Made by a program: the position numbers and the translations under genes. This document shows positions 62,901 to 64,000 of a stretch of DNA of 64,000 bases, one piece after another. The notes under the pieces were generated by a model. The model was not told where the DNA came from, ran no database searches, and saw only the letters and a list, made by a program, of their open reading frames with translations. Source of the DNA: Neodiprion pinetum. Taxonomy: Eukaryota; Arthropoda; Insecta; Hymenoptera; Diprionidae. The stretch lies in the NCBI RefSeq assembly GCF_021155775.2, contig NC_060235.2:22267598-22331597 (forward strand), written 5' to 3'. The number at the start of each line of letters is the position of its first letter. Position 1 is the stretch's first letter.

Positions 62901-63870
62901 TGTTTTTGGCAAAAGGCTAAAATAACAGTAAACGTTTTGTTGAGTAACAAGCTAAATCCTTGCTTATATTCTCATTTACTTTTTACAATTAGCTTTTTCG
63001 CCTTAAGCATAGATTAATGTAAAAAAATGAGCTAACTGATCCCTTACAACAGATGAACTTCATACACGGAACAAATATAAAAATTCTAAACGTAAAACAT
63101 TTGAACAAAATAGAAAACAACATAAGTCCCTGGCCATATTTACATATTAACTACAAATGATAATAAAAATCTGTACTAAATTGTCTAAGATCTGCGTAGA
63201 TCTGATACCGACGTTAACAGATGTCTTGAGAGATTGTCTATACACATATTGCAATCGTCTGACTGGGCAATCAGAAAAACATTAAGTAAAATATACGACC
63301 AATTTAGAGATGGCAAAAAATTTAAACTATCAGCCAAACAAAATTGTAATTTCATGATCATAATTTGATAATGAATTTTCTAAGTATTTCGTAGTTCTCG
63401 TCCACCCAAAAAGCGAACAGACAGTAGACAAGACAATAGACAAATCTCCACTGTCGACGAATCTATAGTAACGGTAAATTCATTTGAATCCTAATGGCAT
63501 AAAAACTCACATTGCTGAGGATCGTTTAGCATCGTATATTCCATGTTTGTATATGTAGTCGAGGACCGAATCATGAAGAAGGTACTTGGCGCTTTCTCCG
63601 CGTCTTAATGCTCTCCGAATTTTAGTGGAACTAATTTCGTTGGTTATCCATTCGGTGACAATGATGATGTTGTGCTGAATAAAAATTAGAGTGCTAAAAT
63701 TTGTTAGAATGAGGAAGACCAGTTCTCAGGAATTATAAATAAAACGATATCCATTATGCTCGACTCACCATGTATTTGGTAAGGACATCCGAATCATATA
63801 TAAACCGATTTGGGTTTGAACCTTCCCTGGTCACAACGACTAGACCATGCTGTCCAACTATGGCATCGAT
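59924..63870 (-). CDS. Nmnat: Nicotinamide mononucleotide adenylyltransferase (Nmnat), C-terminal part with giant tail
   Basis: Exons in the window: 63769-63870, 63511-63674 and the terminal exon 59924-62366 (TAA); upstream exons lie beyond the right edge. The first two give IDAIVGQHGLVVVTREGSNP... and EWITNEISSTKIRRALRRGE, the conserved ISSTxIRRALxxG nucleotide-binding segment, then YLLHDSVLDYIYKHGIYDAK. Nmnat makes NAD from NMN and ATP and protects axons (family knowledge). The exon ending AT|GTGAGT joins G|AAAATTGTG in phase, adding 813 residues. In this tail, PGQAKQII (tail residues about 121-128) resembles the PGQAVQVI region I recall in the long Drosophila isoform. It also has Cys clusters CCTQC, CTECC, CDICSTC and CDLCEIC, a glutamate-rich zone and basic S-x-x-DN repeats. 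The enzyme call is firm; the tail linkage is inferred. Confidence 0.85.
62367..63510 (-). other. 1.1-kb Nmnat intron before the giant terminal exon
   Basis: Donor GTGAGT at 63510 downward, acceptor TTTACAG ending at 62367. The donor itself creates ATG-TGA in the reading frame, so retention would stop translation at once and give a short isoform ending SSAM. The intron body is AT-rich with no other exon seen. Confidence 0.7.
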
Positions 63871-64000
63871 CTGAGGAATAACAACAAAGTGAAAAAATAG
63901 TATAGAGTTTGATTGCTTGAGCCATTATCAAACTTGATGAAAAATATGCAGAGAAATCAGAAATATTTTTGTAAACAGTCTCATCTCATGTGATACATCT
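63871..64000 (-). other. Nmnat intron at right window edge
   Basis: The acceptor TTCCTCAG precedes the exon at 63870. The remaining 130 bases are intronic and the next upstream exon is outside the window. Confidence 0.6.

Noticed and set aside
1..64000. CRISPR arrays, rRNA genes, prokaryotic operon signals, viral or toxin genes
   Set aside because: None seen. The spliced eukaryotic gene structure makes prokaryotic features inapplicable, and no rRNA, viral or toxin-like sequence was recognised.

Overview
The window looks like a piece of an insect nuclear genome. The genes have many small exons with GT-AG introns, the flanks are AT-rich and full of microsatellites and TA-flanked miniature transposons, and a short TTAGG-type motif occurs. 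The proteins are arthropod-like, including the arthropod-typical ABCH transporter family. Hymenoptera is the most likely order, but this is an inference from overall style.

Layout, left to right. (1) 1-678, + strand: the 3' end of a syntaxin-8 gene (Qc-SNARE), in three exons. (2) 1716-2951, - strand: a complete five-exon gene for the RNA-exosome cap protein Csl4/EXOSC1. (3) 4867-11983, - strand: an 11-exon ABC half-transporter of 750 residues, ABCH type (often labelled 'ABCG23-like' in insects). (4) About 12-22.6 kb: AT-rich spacer between two divergently transcribed transporter genes, with a GC-richer island near 18.4-18.66 kb. (5) 22601-54122, + strand: a second ABCH half-transporter. Its 14 well-supported exons lie at 42.3-54.1 kb. 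A 118-bp coding exon at 22601-22718, in matching phase, probably supplies the N terminus across a 19.6-kb intron (about 769 residues in all). (6) Inside its next intron, at 43.6-45.4 kb on the opposite strand, lies a frame-broken coiled-coil coding relic. (7) 54.1-59.9 kb: 3' flank with two miniature transposons. (8) 59924-63870 and beyond, - strand: the 3' part of nicotinamide mononucleotide adenylyltransferase (Nmnat). It has two catalytic-domain exons and a very large 2.4-kb terminal exon coding for an 813-residue acidic, cysteine-clustered tail.

The two ABCH genes are the core of the window. They are head-to-head paralogues that share seven intron positions and phases, so an old inverted duplication is the simplest explanation. 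Known ABCH proteins of this type (for example Drosophila Snustorr) are half-size transporters needed for the cuticle lipid barrier. The shared spacer could allow co-regulation, which is an inference.

The non-genic DNA contains at least nine TA-flanked or inverted-repeat MITE-like elements, a tRNA B-box hairpin, a miRNA-like hairpin, an exact 80-bp duplication and several microsatellites. The most notable observations are the giant Cys-rich Nmnat tail, with a stop codon built into the preceding splice donor; the remote N-terminal exon of the + strand ABCH gene; and the nested antisense pseudogene.
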